Positions 11,892 through 23,718 of a stretch of 64,000 nucleotides of DNA are shown here, in pieces. Origin of the DNA: Onthophagus taurus (lineage: Eukaryota > Arthropoda > Insecta > Coleoptera > Scarabaeidae); NCBI RefSeq assembly GCF_036711975.1, contig NC_091971.1:3169501-3233500 (forward strand), read 5' to 3'. Position 1 is the first letter of the stretch; every line of letters starts with the position of its first letter. The notes beneath the pieces are model-generated. The model did not search any database, was not told where the DNA came from, and saw only the letters and a list, made by a program, of their open reading frames with translations. The position numbers and the translations under genes are program-made.

Positions 11892-14800
11892 CTACAAAAT
11901 ATCAGATGAATTTTGTTGAATCAAGTGCATAAATGAGAATAAATAAATAAATTAACACACCCATTTTTTTTCGTTTTTCGTTGTTTATTGTGACAGTTGC
12001 GTACGACCGTCCGCGATCCTCCATCTTTCCATTATTAAACAGGCCAACTTTCAAAACGTCACTGCTTTATGGCCTTATCAATAATTAAAGATTCGAAAAA
12101 GGCCGGCGCCTGACGTTGAGGACGTCGGGGTGAGGTTTTGTCATTTGCGTCAGGGAGTTTCAAAAAAAAAAAGCCCCAGCCGCAGATAGCTGGCCTACCC
12201 ACACCCCTTTCAATTCCTTCTTTGACCTTTCAATGAACGGTCCACGGGCGGTTTTTATTGCCGTCTTCCTTATTCATCTTTTGTTAATCCGAGAGGCGGG
12301 CGCCTCCATTCCCTCTCTCTTTGATTTCTCGTCCATGTAAGGCTTATTAAAGGGATGACTTTCCGCTCCGTGGCTGACCTCTCACCCCGGTCCCTCAGGA
12401 GAACAAATTGGACATCCAAACTGACCACCGGTCAACGTGAACTTTGACATCTTGTGTCGCCCCAAGTTTTTCATACCGTCACATTTAGGGTGCTATAATC
12501 ACATTTGCTAACACGTTCACAAAGAATATTTATTATTCAGATCTTACACAAAAGATTTTTTGTATCATTTATTTATTACTTATTGCCTAAAGGGTATTAC
12601 AGTATTAACTAAGTATGGCTCTTAAAAGAAATCTTTCCCGATGACAAATAGCTTGTACGCATGGACGATTTCGCCGATCTTATCTCCTGACCAATTTGTA
12701 CGGTTAATTCGGTCGATTAAGCGGTCTCGCTTGGCAAAAAAAGGTCGCTCGGTGCGCACGAGGGGTGATATTGATAAGTACCGCTCGAAATCGGTCCTTA
12801 CTTAGGCGTTACGATGGTCAAGGGCCTTGTGGACGACTGTTATTACCATAATTGCTGGGGGGTGCATAAAATTAATCAATTACAATGTAGATACAGTGTT
12901 AGTGCCCTCTTGGCGATTTCTTCACTCTTCGATAAAGAACAGTCCACGGTTTAATTTGCTCTGGTAATGGGTTTTGTATCGAAACCAATTGCTCATGTGA
13001 TCCCGTAAACGATAGTAAAGTTATTTTTAGAATGTGTATAAGGAAAATCGTGGTCTTTAAGATTTTTTAAATCGATATCTAAGGATTTCTTTTTTGATTT
13101 ATAAATCTTAATCTTTCTCATTGCATATTTCAAAATCCATCAAGTTACTTTTGAGGTGCTATAAAATCCCTTACTCTCCTCTCGAGATTCTGTTATTATC
13201 AAGGCGTTAACGCGTGAAGGTGAACATCGCCCACCTTAGCCGTTCGTCGGCAATTTATGAGTCATTAAATGTTTAATTAAGAAGCAGAAACTGCCCCGCA
13301 ACGTTTAACAGTAATTTTAGGCCTACACCAGAATCTCACATTTTAACCCGTTCATTTCGTTCTGTTATAAATAAATTTCGTTCAAGTGTTTGGTTAGCTA
13401 CCAAAGTTTCTCAACTAGTATTGTAATTTTGTTCGCACGTAGCGTAGCTTGACGGGGGTTGCAAAGATAAGGGGGAAATTACCCGTTGCTGGACCGCGGC
13501 CGTCTTTAATCAATAGAGTAACGGGGAAGTCGTGTGAGTGCGCGTGTACGCCTCCACGGTAGCGTCACCGTATGAGGGGGTTTTCCCCTGAGCCTCCTCA
13601 CCTTCCGCCCCCCTGGGGACCTAGGACCTCCAACTGGAGACGTTAACTTCATTTGCATGCCTCGGGCACCCGCCCCACGCCCCTTTCGTCCACCGAGGCG
13701 GAATATTGGATAACCTAATGTCGGAATGTACTGGATGCTAAGGTCCGCTCCAGGTTTCGTAGCGTCGAAGAAAAACCACTACTGCCCATGTTGCACATGG
13801 CTGAGTTTTCGAACAAGAAACGCCGTCCAGTTCTAACTGCTGCAAGTTCTCTAGCACTTGGATATCATCATTTTATAGGGGACTGAATTAACTTTATCAA
13901 CAAAATCTTGTAGCTACATAAATATAAATAATTACGTTTAATTTAAGTATGTAATTGATCTAGAAGATTCTATTTACTTTTGAGTTTAGAACTAAGTCGT
14001 GCAAACAAAAAGCACCTCGCCCCTTCATCGTACTAATTAAATTAAACGACGGACCATAATTCATTTCAGTTCTGGCGGAGGCGCCGGTCAGTCCGAGGGG
14101 CGACTTTCATGGGGGCCACGAACCCCGTAAGACGTGACAATGCAGTGCCGGCAACATAAATTAAACTTTAGCACTTGCCACAGTGGCCGGCAGGGTGGAC
14201 AGAGGAGATAAGGCCCGGCCATATATCAGCGCTCAGATAGGGGATGCAAATTCTGACTATTCTTCAGCAGGGCGGGGGAGCGCGCTCTTGGCGGGGGCGG
14301 TAGCCAAGATAGCTCCCGGATAATGGATAGCTCAGATTTGCATCACTCTAACGAGCTTAGCTGTGGCCAGCGCACGCCCTTTACCGGACCAAGCTCAAAT
14401 ACTCACTTTTGGTCTCCCTAAAACGGTGTTCACGTACATACTCAAATCGTATTACATTCATTTATAAAAATTATTATAAGATATTTATTTATTTAATGAA
14501 ACAAATCTAAGTTTACTTATATTTGGACTTTCAACGTCGGCGTGATCGAGCCTACTGATATCTCACTAGGGAAAGGGAAGAGAAGTTCTAGGGGGAGATT
14601 TTAAACGTGACCATATCGGGCGAGGCTGTGCCGTAGAAAACAGAGGGATGCATAATTTAGCAGGTTGATAAACGTAATTTAGAAGGGTCTCGCTTCCTGG
14701 TCGGCCCTCTAACTGCATCGCCGGGCGATTCCCGTGGATCTAATTAACGTATTTAAATCAAATGTTAGCTACTGTGTCTAATGGATGAATTAATTATAAG

Positions 14801-15090
14801 GAAAACGGACTTAAGAGATAAACTACGAATTAAGCCCGGCTTAATACCGTGTTTGTTTATCTAACGTTTTCATTTTCTCCAATCGCATTCTTTTATCTTA
14901 ACTGTTAATTGAAGAAAAGAAAAGCGTCCCAAAATGTATCAATATCGAAATAATTCTTTTTCTCTTCGCTTTAACCACAAAATCAACATAAACCGTTCCA
15001 AATATTACCATTTTTAACTCCAACTCCACACCCCAAAACCATAAACTTAGCGGCCCCTCGCGTTGAAGGGCGAGGGGTGGCTGAAACGGC
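11892..15090. other. Gene-free stretch with CpG-rich islands
   Basis: I found no ORF, tandem repeat or terminal inverted repeat that I can support. CpG-rich islands occur near 12100-12470, 13430-13780 and 14060-14400, separated by AT-rich DNA. AT-rich homeodomain-like motifs (TAATTAAATTAAA near 14033) are frequent but too common to call as sites. Cis-regulatory DNA is possible. Confidence 0.45.
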
Positions 15091-17230
15091 CTTGTGTACT
15101 AGAATGGGAGTAGCAAGAGAGGCTCGGAAGGCCGGCCGACCGTTAATTTAAAGTAATTAGTCAGTCGACGTAAGGGGGTTGCGCAACGAAGGCAGCAACG
15201 AGTCCACCTCCGTGGAATTTGTATGTATAAGTAATAAATTGTCGCTTGAGAGAGAGAATGTCCGAGCTTGGGGTGGAGACCGGAATCAGCCGCCCCCTTT
15301 ACGGGGGGCAGATTGCTTGGGGTGGTTTGAGGGGACTTGTACAACACGTGCGCTGCTCCGTGGACGTCTCCGCACACGCGGCCAGGACTAGATTAAGCAT
15401 GTCAGGACCGTACATGCTGGTCTACACTTTATAGCTTACAGAGATTTTATTTTTTGATGTTGATAAGGGTTTTTTAATTTAGGTGTTTTGAAAGGAACGA
15501 TTTTTTAAACCAAATCAAAAATTTAATAACTTCTTATTTATTTAACATATTGTAATTTAAGATGTGATATTTTTTATTTGTGTTGTTACGTTGTGATTCT
15601 CAATATGATTTAAACAAATTTTTTTTACTAATTATATTTTTTTCTATGATTATATAATTTTGTTGAAAAGCATTTATATTTTTAGATTTATTATAAAATT
15701 CTTCCCCTCACTATAACGCAGCGCGGTACGAAAAGCCACCCCTCGGTCAAGGTTCTCTCTTTCTCCGCGCAATTTCCCGGAGTCCAGTCCTGCGGACCTT
15801 AGCACCACGACTGGGGGTTTAACCGGGGGTGGGTGGTAGAAGGGTGACGGAGAAGGGAGAGCGGGGAACAGCGTTTCGGGAGACGGCCGGGGGCGAATGT
15901 AAAGTAGGCTTTGGTGGACCTGGGTCCAGTGCCGCTGCCCTGAGGTATTGATCTGGGGGGCTGCGAGTGTGTGTGTGTGTGCTGACACGCACCACCCCTT
16001 CTCGGCCTAAGGTCCCCTTAAAGGGGGGTGAAGGGGGCGGTCTTACCCCGCAGTACACGGGATCAGGTGCCCTGCCTGTAGGGGTTCCTATAGGAGACCT
16101 CGCACAAGACGTCCTGGACAGCCGAAGATGTTGGCACGGTGCTATCCGGTTACCGGGACTCATTATCCTTGCAGCTTTGGGCCTTCCTTGTCCCCGTCGT
16201 TGATGGGGAAATGGAAGCGCCGTAGGGGTGAATTGGATATTCTTAGGAAGGCCTCGAAAGCTGGTGGGGGAATGCCTAGTTACTAAGTGGAGAAAGTGAT
16301 AATTAACATGAGAGTACTTTATATTTCTTATTTTATTCTTATTTTTAATTTAATACTTTCTTTTTGTAGTTCATTTTTTACAAAGTTTAACTTGTTCGTA
16401 ATCAGTATAGTTATTAGTTCTTGTCAACCTTTGCCATTAAAACGACAAATAGGTTCTGTCGGTAACGACCTTGTCAATCCACTACGACTGAGGAGCGCAT
16501 TACAAGTTACAGGACGGCCTTCCTTCAATCGCCTTCAAACTTCTCCCCTGTTGTCCCCGGGCGGCGTAAGGCCCTTAACGTCCAAAGGCTCGAGTCGCGC
16601 GCAAAACGAATCGTCTCACGACGTGATTAATTCGTCGTGTCAATATTGTAAATGCGTAAGATATATAACCTTTGCACTAAGAGTCTAGCGGCACCTTGGG
16701 GTCTACCGCAACCGCCGACCCTTCACTACCAGCTAAAACTACTGCCACCCACGAACGGAAGGCTGTTTACGAGGATTCCTGTTTAGTATGTGAAATGTGC
16801 AAGAAGCCTCGGGTGAACATTTGCCAACGTTGATCGCCCGTGCGTCCCCGTGGCCCCCTTTTCTAGCCGCCCCCGGCCTCGGTCGGACGATGACGACAAG
16901 GGGTTGATAATGGATATATTGTATCATCCGACGGGACGAGATGGACACTTGGACCGTAAATGCGTCGAATTATTAATGTGGTGCCACGGACATATCCTCA
17001 GGGGCGAAAACGAAGCTTCGAGACGAGCTTCTTGTGCGTATTGTCGGGACGGGAGTACGCCCCCTGTGGAGAACATCTCTCCCGCGGGCGATTTGTATGG
17101 AAATTTTTCGCGTTTTTTCCCCTTTTTGGACGGGCCGCCTCTTTCGAGATCATTACGTGTATTTCACGCGCGTTTTATGAGCGGAGCGTTTCATGTGCTG
17201 AATTTCTAAAGGTTTTCACCCAAATGTGAT
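15090..17230. other. CpG-rich stretch without a recognised gene
   Basis: The GC- and CpG-richest part of the window. Short frames overlap on both strands at 15099-15434, 15674-16203, 16287-16688 and 16739-17229, but none shows a recognisable domain and they conflict with one another. A short (GT)n run lies at about 15967-15981. I looked for rRNA or tRNA and found no match that I can support. Confidence 0.45.
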
Positions 17231-17374
17231 CAAAAAGTCAATAACGGATAAAACCACGGATCAACCTTTAACATAAAAAAAACCCAAAAATATATCTATC
17301 AATTTAATTCTACTTCCTAAAAGTTTTAACTTGTATTTTCTTATTCCAAATTTAAAACTTTATAAAAATAAAAG

Positions 17375-17435
17375 TTTGTTGATATTTAAAAACGGAAACA
17401 TCAAACCTACAACCAGAAACATTCAGTCATGTTAC
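17375..17435. repeat. Highly diverged fragment of the palindromic repeat
   Basis: It keeps the order AAACATCAAACCTACAACC, AGAAACATTC of the family's arm, but with many substitutions. Confidence 0.35.
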
Positions 17436-17751
17436 AGTCTTGATTTGTAGGGAAATATATTTTTGTATTATATTACATTGTAAGTGAAATTCGCTGTATT
17501 ATGAGAATTTATGAGTTAATCGATTTTATATTTTTATAATGATAGAAGCATAGTTCTTTTTTTTTATAATAGTTGTCAAGATAAATTTTTTAGGGTTTCT
17601 GTTGGTATTACCTAGGAACCTTACAAAATTTACGTTGTTTTCCTGATTTTTAGTAACTAAATAGTTGAGGTTAAAATACCAATACATTTTTAGATAAATA
17701 CGATCTTAACGAAGTACATATTTATTGTACTAGCCTTTTTCAATTAAGTTT

Positions 17752-18315
17752 TCAACGTGATTTATACAAGTTGTTGAATAATTCTAGTACAACTAGTACA
17801 ATTACATTATGCTGACAATGATAAAGAGCAAGTTGCAACACTTCAATATTATTCCACAGAACAAGATCATCGACGACATATCTTTTTGTATTTTGCTGCG
17901 AAACTGGCACGATCTTTTCCCAAAGATGAGCTTTTCTTTCGTGTTCATTAACATTTACATTATGTTCGATTAAAAATTGCAATAAAACACTTTTTCCTTT
18001 TAAAACACTAGGTACATATTTGCCAGATAAATTTTGCACTGCTGAAATTAGATTTTTGTTAACCCATTTGTAAAACATTTGGAAATTCGAAATTTGTGGT
18101 AATCTTTGTCAGTATTCTTGCTATGTATTAAAAAGTAACAAGCAATTTTCTAAAAAGCCACCTCTGTAACCTGCATGTAGTAGAGTAACCATGTCTCCTT
18201 CATTTTTTATTTGAATGTTAATCGAACGTTTATCATCGTCTTTTCTACGTAATTCAGAACCATTCTTATTCCTTCTTTTGACTTTTTGAATAAGGAAAGT
18301 TGAAATAAACGTCAA
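17752..18315 (-). pseudogene. Transposase fragment, IS630/Tc1-mariner (DDE_3 type)
   Basis: A second, older copy of the transposase type seen at 4300-5646. On the minus strand a single frame runs through VTLLHAGYRGGFLENCLLLF, then two in-frame stops, then FYKWVNKNLISAV, a stretch equivalent to the other copy's MEWVKNQLLPAL. It continues to YVVDDLVL and QLALYHCQHN, matching the LPPYNCQYNP region before the third acidic residue. The first and second catalytic motifs are missing or unrecognisable. No terminal repeats were found, so the element boundaries are unknown. It is not functional. Confidence 0.65.
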
Positions 18316-18449
18316 TGTGACATATTAATTTCAAAACATGATAAAAAAAAATTCCCTGTTAATTTTGCCAACTTTACAGTAATTTGACAGGTATTATAGA
18401 AAAAAAACGAACTGTATATATACCTTATTTTAGTGTATATTTAATATAA

Positions 18450-18522
18450 GTTTCCGTAGTGTAGTGGTTATCACGTGTGCTTCACACGCACAAGGTCGCC
18501 GGTTCGAACCCGGCCGGAAACA
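18450..18522 (+). tRNA. tRNA-Val (anticodon CAC)
   Basis: A 73-nt cloverleaf. The acceptor stem GTTTCCG pairs with CGGAAAC, the D arm is GTGT...TCAC, and the anticodon stem TGTGC/GCACA encloses loop TTCACAC, giving anticodon CAC. The T arm GCCGG/CCGGC encloses TTCGAAC, and the discriminator is A. There is no intron. The internal A-box (GTAGTGTAGTGG) and B-box (GGTTCGAACCC) promoter sequences are intact, and a T-rich run follows immediately, as expected for RNA polymerase III termination. It decodes GUG valine codons. The gene looks fully functional. Confidence 0.95.
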
Positions 18523-20820
18523 TTTTTATTTTTTTTTTAATTTATTTCTTTTTAAACTTTTTACCGATACATAATATATATAAAAAAGTATTCTAAAGTT
18601 TATCAAGATAAATAAAACCGAAAAAAATCAGGAACGCACGATTCAGGTCAGGTATAAGGCCAAATCAACGTCGCAAATTTTGGACGTTTAGGACTAACGA
18701 AGCCGCCTTTTTCCTTCCATTTTACCGGTGTTTCGTGCAACTGTCAACGGACGACTGTGCGTAGCCCATCATCAAGCACACACGGACGGCCATCACCTCC
18801 TTCTGCCCATCTACGCATGGAAAACGACACTGACTGGAATATTTTATCAAATCAACATTCCCCGAAGACTTTATACCATCACCGTTTTATTTTCCGGTTT
18901 GAATTCCCCAACAAAATAAATCCAAGCGAAAAAAAGAAATATTTTACTATTTATTCCAAAAAATAAATAATATAAGATCATTAATTATCATAACTTGCAG
19001 AATGTTGAACATCTCCAGACATCGTTGTTCGCGGAGTTTCAATAACCTCAGAACTAACGCTACTATCCAAAAAAATTGGAATTTTCCAAACTACCGCAAC
19101 ATTTTTTACCGTTAAAAACATTGGTTTACCAAGAAGACTTTTTGATCTTTGCCATTTTATATTATTTGATGATACTTCTGCACAATTTTGCATAATTCTA
19201 TTTTTTACTTGACAATTTTAAAAAACATTCTATCAAAAAGTCAAAATATTTTTGTCAATGTATATCATCAAAGAATCTATTTAATGCATTAAATACAATA
19301 CATGTTTATGTCATTGGCCTCGTTTCACGCAGTAATATAGACGGAAGAGACCAACCGCAACGAAAAACCCAATGCGTAAGGTCAGGGATAAGAATCCGTG
19401 TTATTCTGTGGAGGCCATTAGGAGGAACGAATGGAGGAGAGAGCTGGATCTTAATGCCGTACGGCTCGCGGGATCGGTCCCGGGAATAACGCAAGAGAAG
19501 GGAAAAGGGGGCTCACTTCGGCGTGTGCCTCCTTTCGTTCATTCGAAGAATCCGCTTACATATTCCGCGGAGGTTGCTTTAAGTGCTGCGTAAAGTGGTC
19601 GTAAGGTGGTTACTGATTAGGTCTTGGGACTCATTCTGAATCAACAACAAAGATCCCAAGTTAAAATATTCTAACATTAATATTTAAGTAGCCAAAGCCG
19701 TATTTCCATTAATTATTTAAAAAAGTTAAAGACAAAATGAGACATATTCTATCTTTTTTGTCGTGGTTTCGAAGGAACGAAGGTCTACCTTCATTATATC
19801 GGTAAGGGATTCCACGATCGTCGCCGATTTATGAATACAGCAGGCGTCTCAGGGACCCCTGACCCAAATATTTGCGCTTGTATCCTTTCCCTAGTTTTTC
19901 TTTTTATTTTTATTTCGTCAGGACGTAAACGCTTCGAGACGTGATCGTTCTTTGAATGGATTTTGTCGCCTTCATTCATTCTTACTTACACGTACAATTT
20001 GAATCTAACTTTTTGTTAGTAATCTATAATTTCTGATAATTCCAAAATAATCGCAATTATCTACTCAAAATCCATTTATTTCTTAAAATCACCGGGGTAA
20101 AACTTGAAAACCATCAATTAGTGAAGAGATTTAGTTCCAATTCTCCCTGTTATTATCTATGGGTGTCTAGGTACAGAAGATGGAGAGAGAAAAATCGAAG
20201 AGAATACCAGGAGAGAGGAGGCCTTAGGGCTGTTTTCTTCACTACATCCCCATACCAAAAAAAAAGAAGGAAGGTATTGGTGGGGTGTGGGGTGATCATA
20301 ACGGGTTCTGCCACCACAAAAGAAACGTATGGACCCATTCGCCCGTAAACTGATGTTATCTATCTCCTAGACGGAAAGGTTCTCTTAAAAACGCGATTTT
20401 CGTCGGAAGAAAAAGAAGAAAGACAACCAAAAAGTAGAGAACTATGAATTCTCGACTCATTACAAGGCTAGTTCACATTGCGGAGCCAATTCATCTGTTC
20501 CCCATCTTTGTTCGTTTTATTTTCGTTTCTATTCTTTCTCATCCTAACCTGTTATAAACGTTCCATCTTTCTCTGTCCTATGAAACTGGCCTAACACGTC
20601 TTGTCTTCTCATCGATAAAGAATTTAAGATGTTTCTTAGGCGTGACGTTCTTCATCTCCCCTTGCGTCTTGTCTCTAACCCTCGGCCTCCTCATTAATAA
20701 TGCATTTAATTTAGGCCTGAAATGTCTGCGTCGCTACGGATAAATAATTTCGTGTATCGCCCCGTTTAAATGCCGCCCTTTATCTATGGGTGTGTAAATT
20801 ATTTTTCTTTAAAAATTAAT
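18523..20820. other. Gene-free stretch
   Basis: I see no supported gene. Short frames near 18728-18966, 18981-19193 (minus), 19306-19593 and 20121-20348 have no recognisable domain. Sequence around 19320-19600 is moderately CpG-rich. No repeat structure was recognised. Confidence 0.45.
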
Positions 20821-20826
20821 GATATA

Positions 20827-20850
20827 CAATAAAACCTCGATATAACAGAT
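20827..20850 (+). mobile_element. Solitary pogo/Tigger-like terminus
   Basis: TA followed by CAATAAAACCTCGATATAAC, differing by one base in the first ten from the terminus at 11865-11889. It lies just left of palindromic array 2, and no opposite end was identified. Confidence 0.35.
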
Positions 20851-21070
20851 TAATGCAATATAAATATATAACAATGTAGCGTTGAATAACAACTATAACT
20901 AGAGCTAACAATAGCACTAGAACAAATACTAGACCTAGAACTAGAAACATTCGCGTTTAGCCGTGCGTCTCTTAAGACGGCTAAACCCAAATGATTCTAG
21001 TTTTAGGTCTAGTATTAGTTCTACTTTTAGTTCAATAGAAATATACAACAATAGCATTAAAACTAACACT

Positions 21071-21296
21071 CTTCTGTTCTTATTCTGTTCTTTATTCTGT
21101 GCTCTTTATTCTCAAATTTACTTGGCTTTATTTTGTTGAGGTTCCAATGGAAGAACAGGAGCTTCGGCTTCCTGAATTGGCGCCTTGTGGTTTGTACCAA
21201 AAAAGAATTATTCATGTTTAATTTTCTTTTTTTTCTGCAATTTGTATTTTGTTTTTGGTACAATAAAGTGTATTATTATTATTATTATTATTATTA
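21071..21296 (+). mobile_element. Short LINE 3' end with (TTA)n tail
   Basis: A 226-bp insertion inside the palindromic array, flanked by a 7-bp target-site duplication TAACACT at 21064-21070 and 21297-21303. It ends in an AATAAAG-like signal followed by an (ATT)n run. The rest is 3' UTR-like DNA with no recognisable coding sequence, although fortuitous frames cross it. Severe 5' truncation of a non-LTR retrotransposon is the best explanation. I cannot tell whether it is the same family as the LINE at 9471. Confidence 0.7.
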
Positions 21297-21398
21297 TAAC
21301 ACTAGACCTAAAACTAGAAACATTCGGGTTTAGCTGTACGTCCCTTAAGACGGCTAAACTCAAATGATTCTAGTTCTAGATATAGTGTTAGTTGTAAT

Positions 21399-21664
21399 CT
21401 TTGATTATATATAATATGGATTGAGCTAACTGAATATATCTACTAACAAAAATGTTGCTCAAGGTGAATAGACGCAGATGGAAAGCGATAATGTGAAAGT
21501 GTAACAAAGATAGATATATTATATGTCAGTACGCTTCTATATCTATCTCACTTCTATCAGTACACCCATTATATGGCAGTACGCTTCTATGTCTATCTCG
21601 GTTCGATCACCTTGCTCAAGCTATCTCTCCAAATAAATCCAATCCATATTATATATAATCAAAG
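21399..21664. mobile_element. Small non-autonomous DNA element (MITE), hAT-like
   Basis: A 266-bp insertion bounded by a perfect inverted repeat of about 25 bp beginning CTTTGATTATATATAATATG, with an 8-bp target-site duplication GTTGTAAT at 21391-21398 and 21665-21672. The duplication fits the hAT preference (T at position 2, A at position 7). No coding region. The interior has repeated TATCTATCTC-like blocks and an inner inverted pair around TTGCTCAAG. It lies within the palindromic array, whose arms flank it on both sides. Confidence 0.8.
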
Positions 21665-22165
21665 GTTGTAATGCTAGTGCTAGTTCTTTTTTAGCTGTTA
21701 GTCAGCGTTAGATTGTTGTACATCTATTTTTTATTGAAGTAAAACTAGAACTAACATTAGACCTAAACCCGAATTTTTCTAGTTCTAGGTCTAGTGTTAG
21801 TTCTAGTTTTAATTGTCATTCAGTGTTAGATTGTTGTCTATTTTTATTGAGCTAAAAGTTGAACTAACACTAGACCTAGAACTAGAAACATTCGGGTTTA
21901 GCCACACGTCTCTCAAGACGGCTAAATCCGAATGATTCTAGTTTTAGGTCTTGTGTTAGTTCTAGTGATAGCGCAAGTGTAAAACTAGAACTAACACTAT
22001 ACCTAGAACTAGAATCATTCGGGTTTAGCCGTCTTGAGATACGTGCGGCTAAACCCAAATGATTCTAATTCTAGGTATAGTGTTAGTTCTAGTTTTACAC
22101 TTGCACTGCCACTAGAACTAACATTCGACCTAGACCTACAATTAGAAACATTTGAGAACTGTTTT

Positions 22166-23617
22166 GAGAAACGTACATTCGTAGTAAGTTTTTCTTTTTT
22201 ATTTTTAAATAGTTTCTTATTATGTTATTATGAGTTGACCTTATGTTACATAATTAAAATTCTAATCGTTGGTTGTGGTCGAGTTTTTATTATACTTCGG
22301 CAGCCAAAACATATTGTTTTACAAGGACGTCTACAGTATGCGTTCTTAAAAATAAAATTTTTTTCGTTACATTAAAAAAAAAATGTTACAAAAAGTAGGT
22401 ATATTTTTGCGTGTATATTTTAAGAATTCCCAGAACGGTATTACGACAATTATTTTTGTATCCCTTTTTCAAGAAAGTTTCCTTCCGCCCTTTCATAGTA
22501 AATATGGTTTCAAAGCAGGCACGTTTGCGTTGGTCTACGAAGAAGCCGAAAGCTACGTCGGCGAAACATCAAAGTATTCAAGGACGTCTGGAAATATTTA
22601 TTACAGCCAATAGTTTTTATAACGGCAATAAACCGCATTTCTGGGGCAGACGGCGCGTTCGGACAAAGCTAAACGAGATGATTATAGTGCTAGGTTATGG
22701 ATGAACCGCGGTCAGACTTAAGATCAAAGTTCGCGAGGACAAGTTTCGCCACTTCTCTAACAAAGGAAACATTTAATTGACTATTTATGCAAACAATATG
22801 CGTTCTCAAAACCGGCGGAATTCGCGTTTTATTTCACCGAACTCGCCCGTTCGATTCCATTAATTCCAATTTATTACTTTCTGTAAGTTTTAGCGATACA
22901 TATTTATGGAAATAGCGAGATTAATGACCCTGTTTTTAATTTTTAACATTATCGAGTTTCCAGGAAAAAGTTTTTTTAAAAATAAAAAGTCATTTAAAAA
23001 GTGCAATTTGTACCTGAGTTATTTAGTCATTTTATTTTGAGATGAACAGGTAGAAAAAACTTCGAATAAGTTTCAAAGTTATTGGATGAGGCAGTTTGGA
23101 GATTACGAAATCTTTCACACAATAAATAAACCTTATTTACATAATTTTTATATTAAGGATAAATTAATTGATTTTATTACTAAATTTTATTACCTCAAAT
23201 CATGATTTATTAATCTTTTGCAACTTTTCTATCCCTAAGCAAAATTTTTTTTTGAAATTGTATCTGATATAGATAGCTGGTCCAGATATTAAATATGCTA
23301 CATGAAGTGATCGTTGTAAGCTATCGAGAGTTGTTGCATTGCTAAGGATTTGGGGTTTTGATTGGAGAACTTTACAAATTCTTCCAAAGCTTTGAACATT
23401 TTTAGAAACACCAGAAAATGTTTAGAAACTCCTGGACATCTTTCGAAATCTTTTACTTAAAAGTTCTCTGAATTTTCTTTTAGCTTGAAATTTCTGGACA
23501 TTGTTGCCCAACCCAACCCAACCCAACTTTATAAATTCTTGCATATTATAATAGATGGTTGCTATGACCATATTCTTTCTGTTATCAAATACATATTACA
23601 AATTTTGACTTACTATA
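22166..23617. other. Gene-free AT-rich stretch
   Basis: I see no supported gene. Overlapping frames at 22383-22704 lack recognisable domains. Poly-T and poly-A runs are common. A short telomere-like tract at 23507-23527 is listed separately. Confidence 0.45.
23507..23527 (-). repeat. Interstitial (TTGGG)n tract
   Basis: Four copies of CCCAA plus one base, equal to TTGGG on the minus strand. A similar tract in opposite orientation lies at 27091-27125. TTGGG has been reported as a variant of the insect telomere repeat in some lineages; these short tracts may instead be simple microsatellites. Confidence 0.6.
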
Positions 23618-23718
23618 CAGGGTGATTTATTAGCGCACCATCAAACTTTGATAAACTTTGATGATAGCTAATCCAATTACCAAAAAAAAAATGTTAATGA
23701 AGATATGTCATATTTCAA

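Larger units (their letters stand above)
20877..22165. repeat. Palindromic CTAG-rich tandem array (array 2), with insertions
   Basis: Units of the palindromic family with cores near 20958, 21331, 21899 and 22026. The first three carry the core orientation opposite to array 1 (CGTCTCTTAAGACGG type), while the last reads GTCTTGAGATACGTGC. Linkers of the form GTTAGATTGTTGTA...TTTTTATTGA occur near 21710 and 21828. Two mobile elements interrupt the array: a LINE 3' end at 21071-21296 and a small inverted-repeat element at 21399-21664. A partly collapsed hairpin lies at 21740-21810. Confidence 0.85.

Noticed and set aside
15090-17230. rRNA gene or rDNA fragment in the CpG-rich stretch
   Set aside because: High GC prompted the check, but I recognised no conserved rRNA core sequence or tRNA fold.
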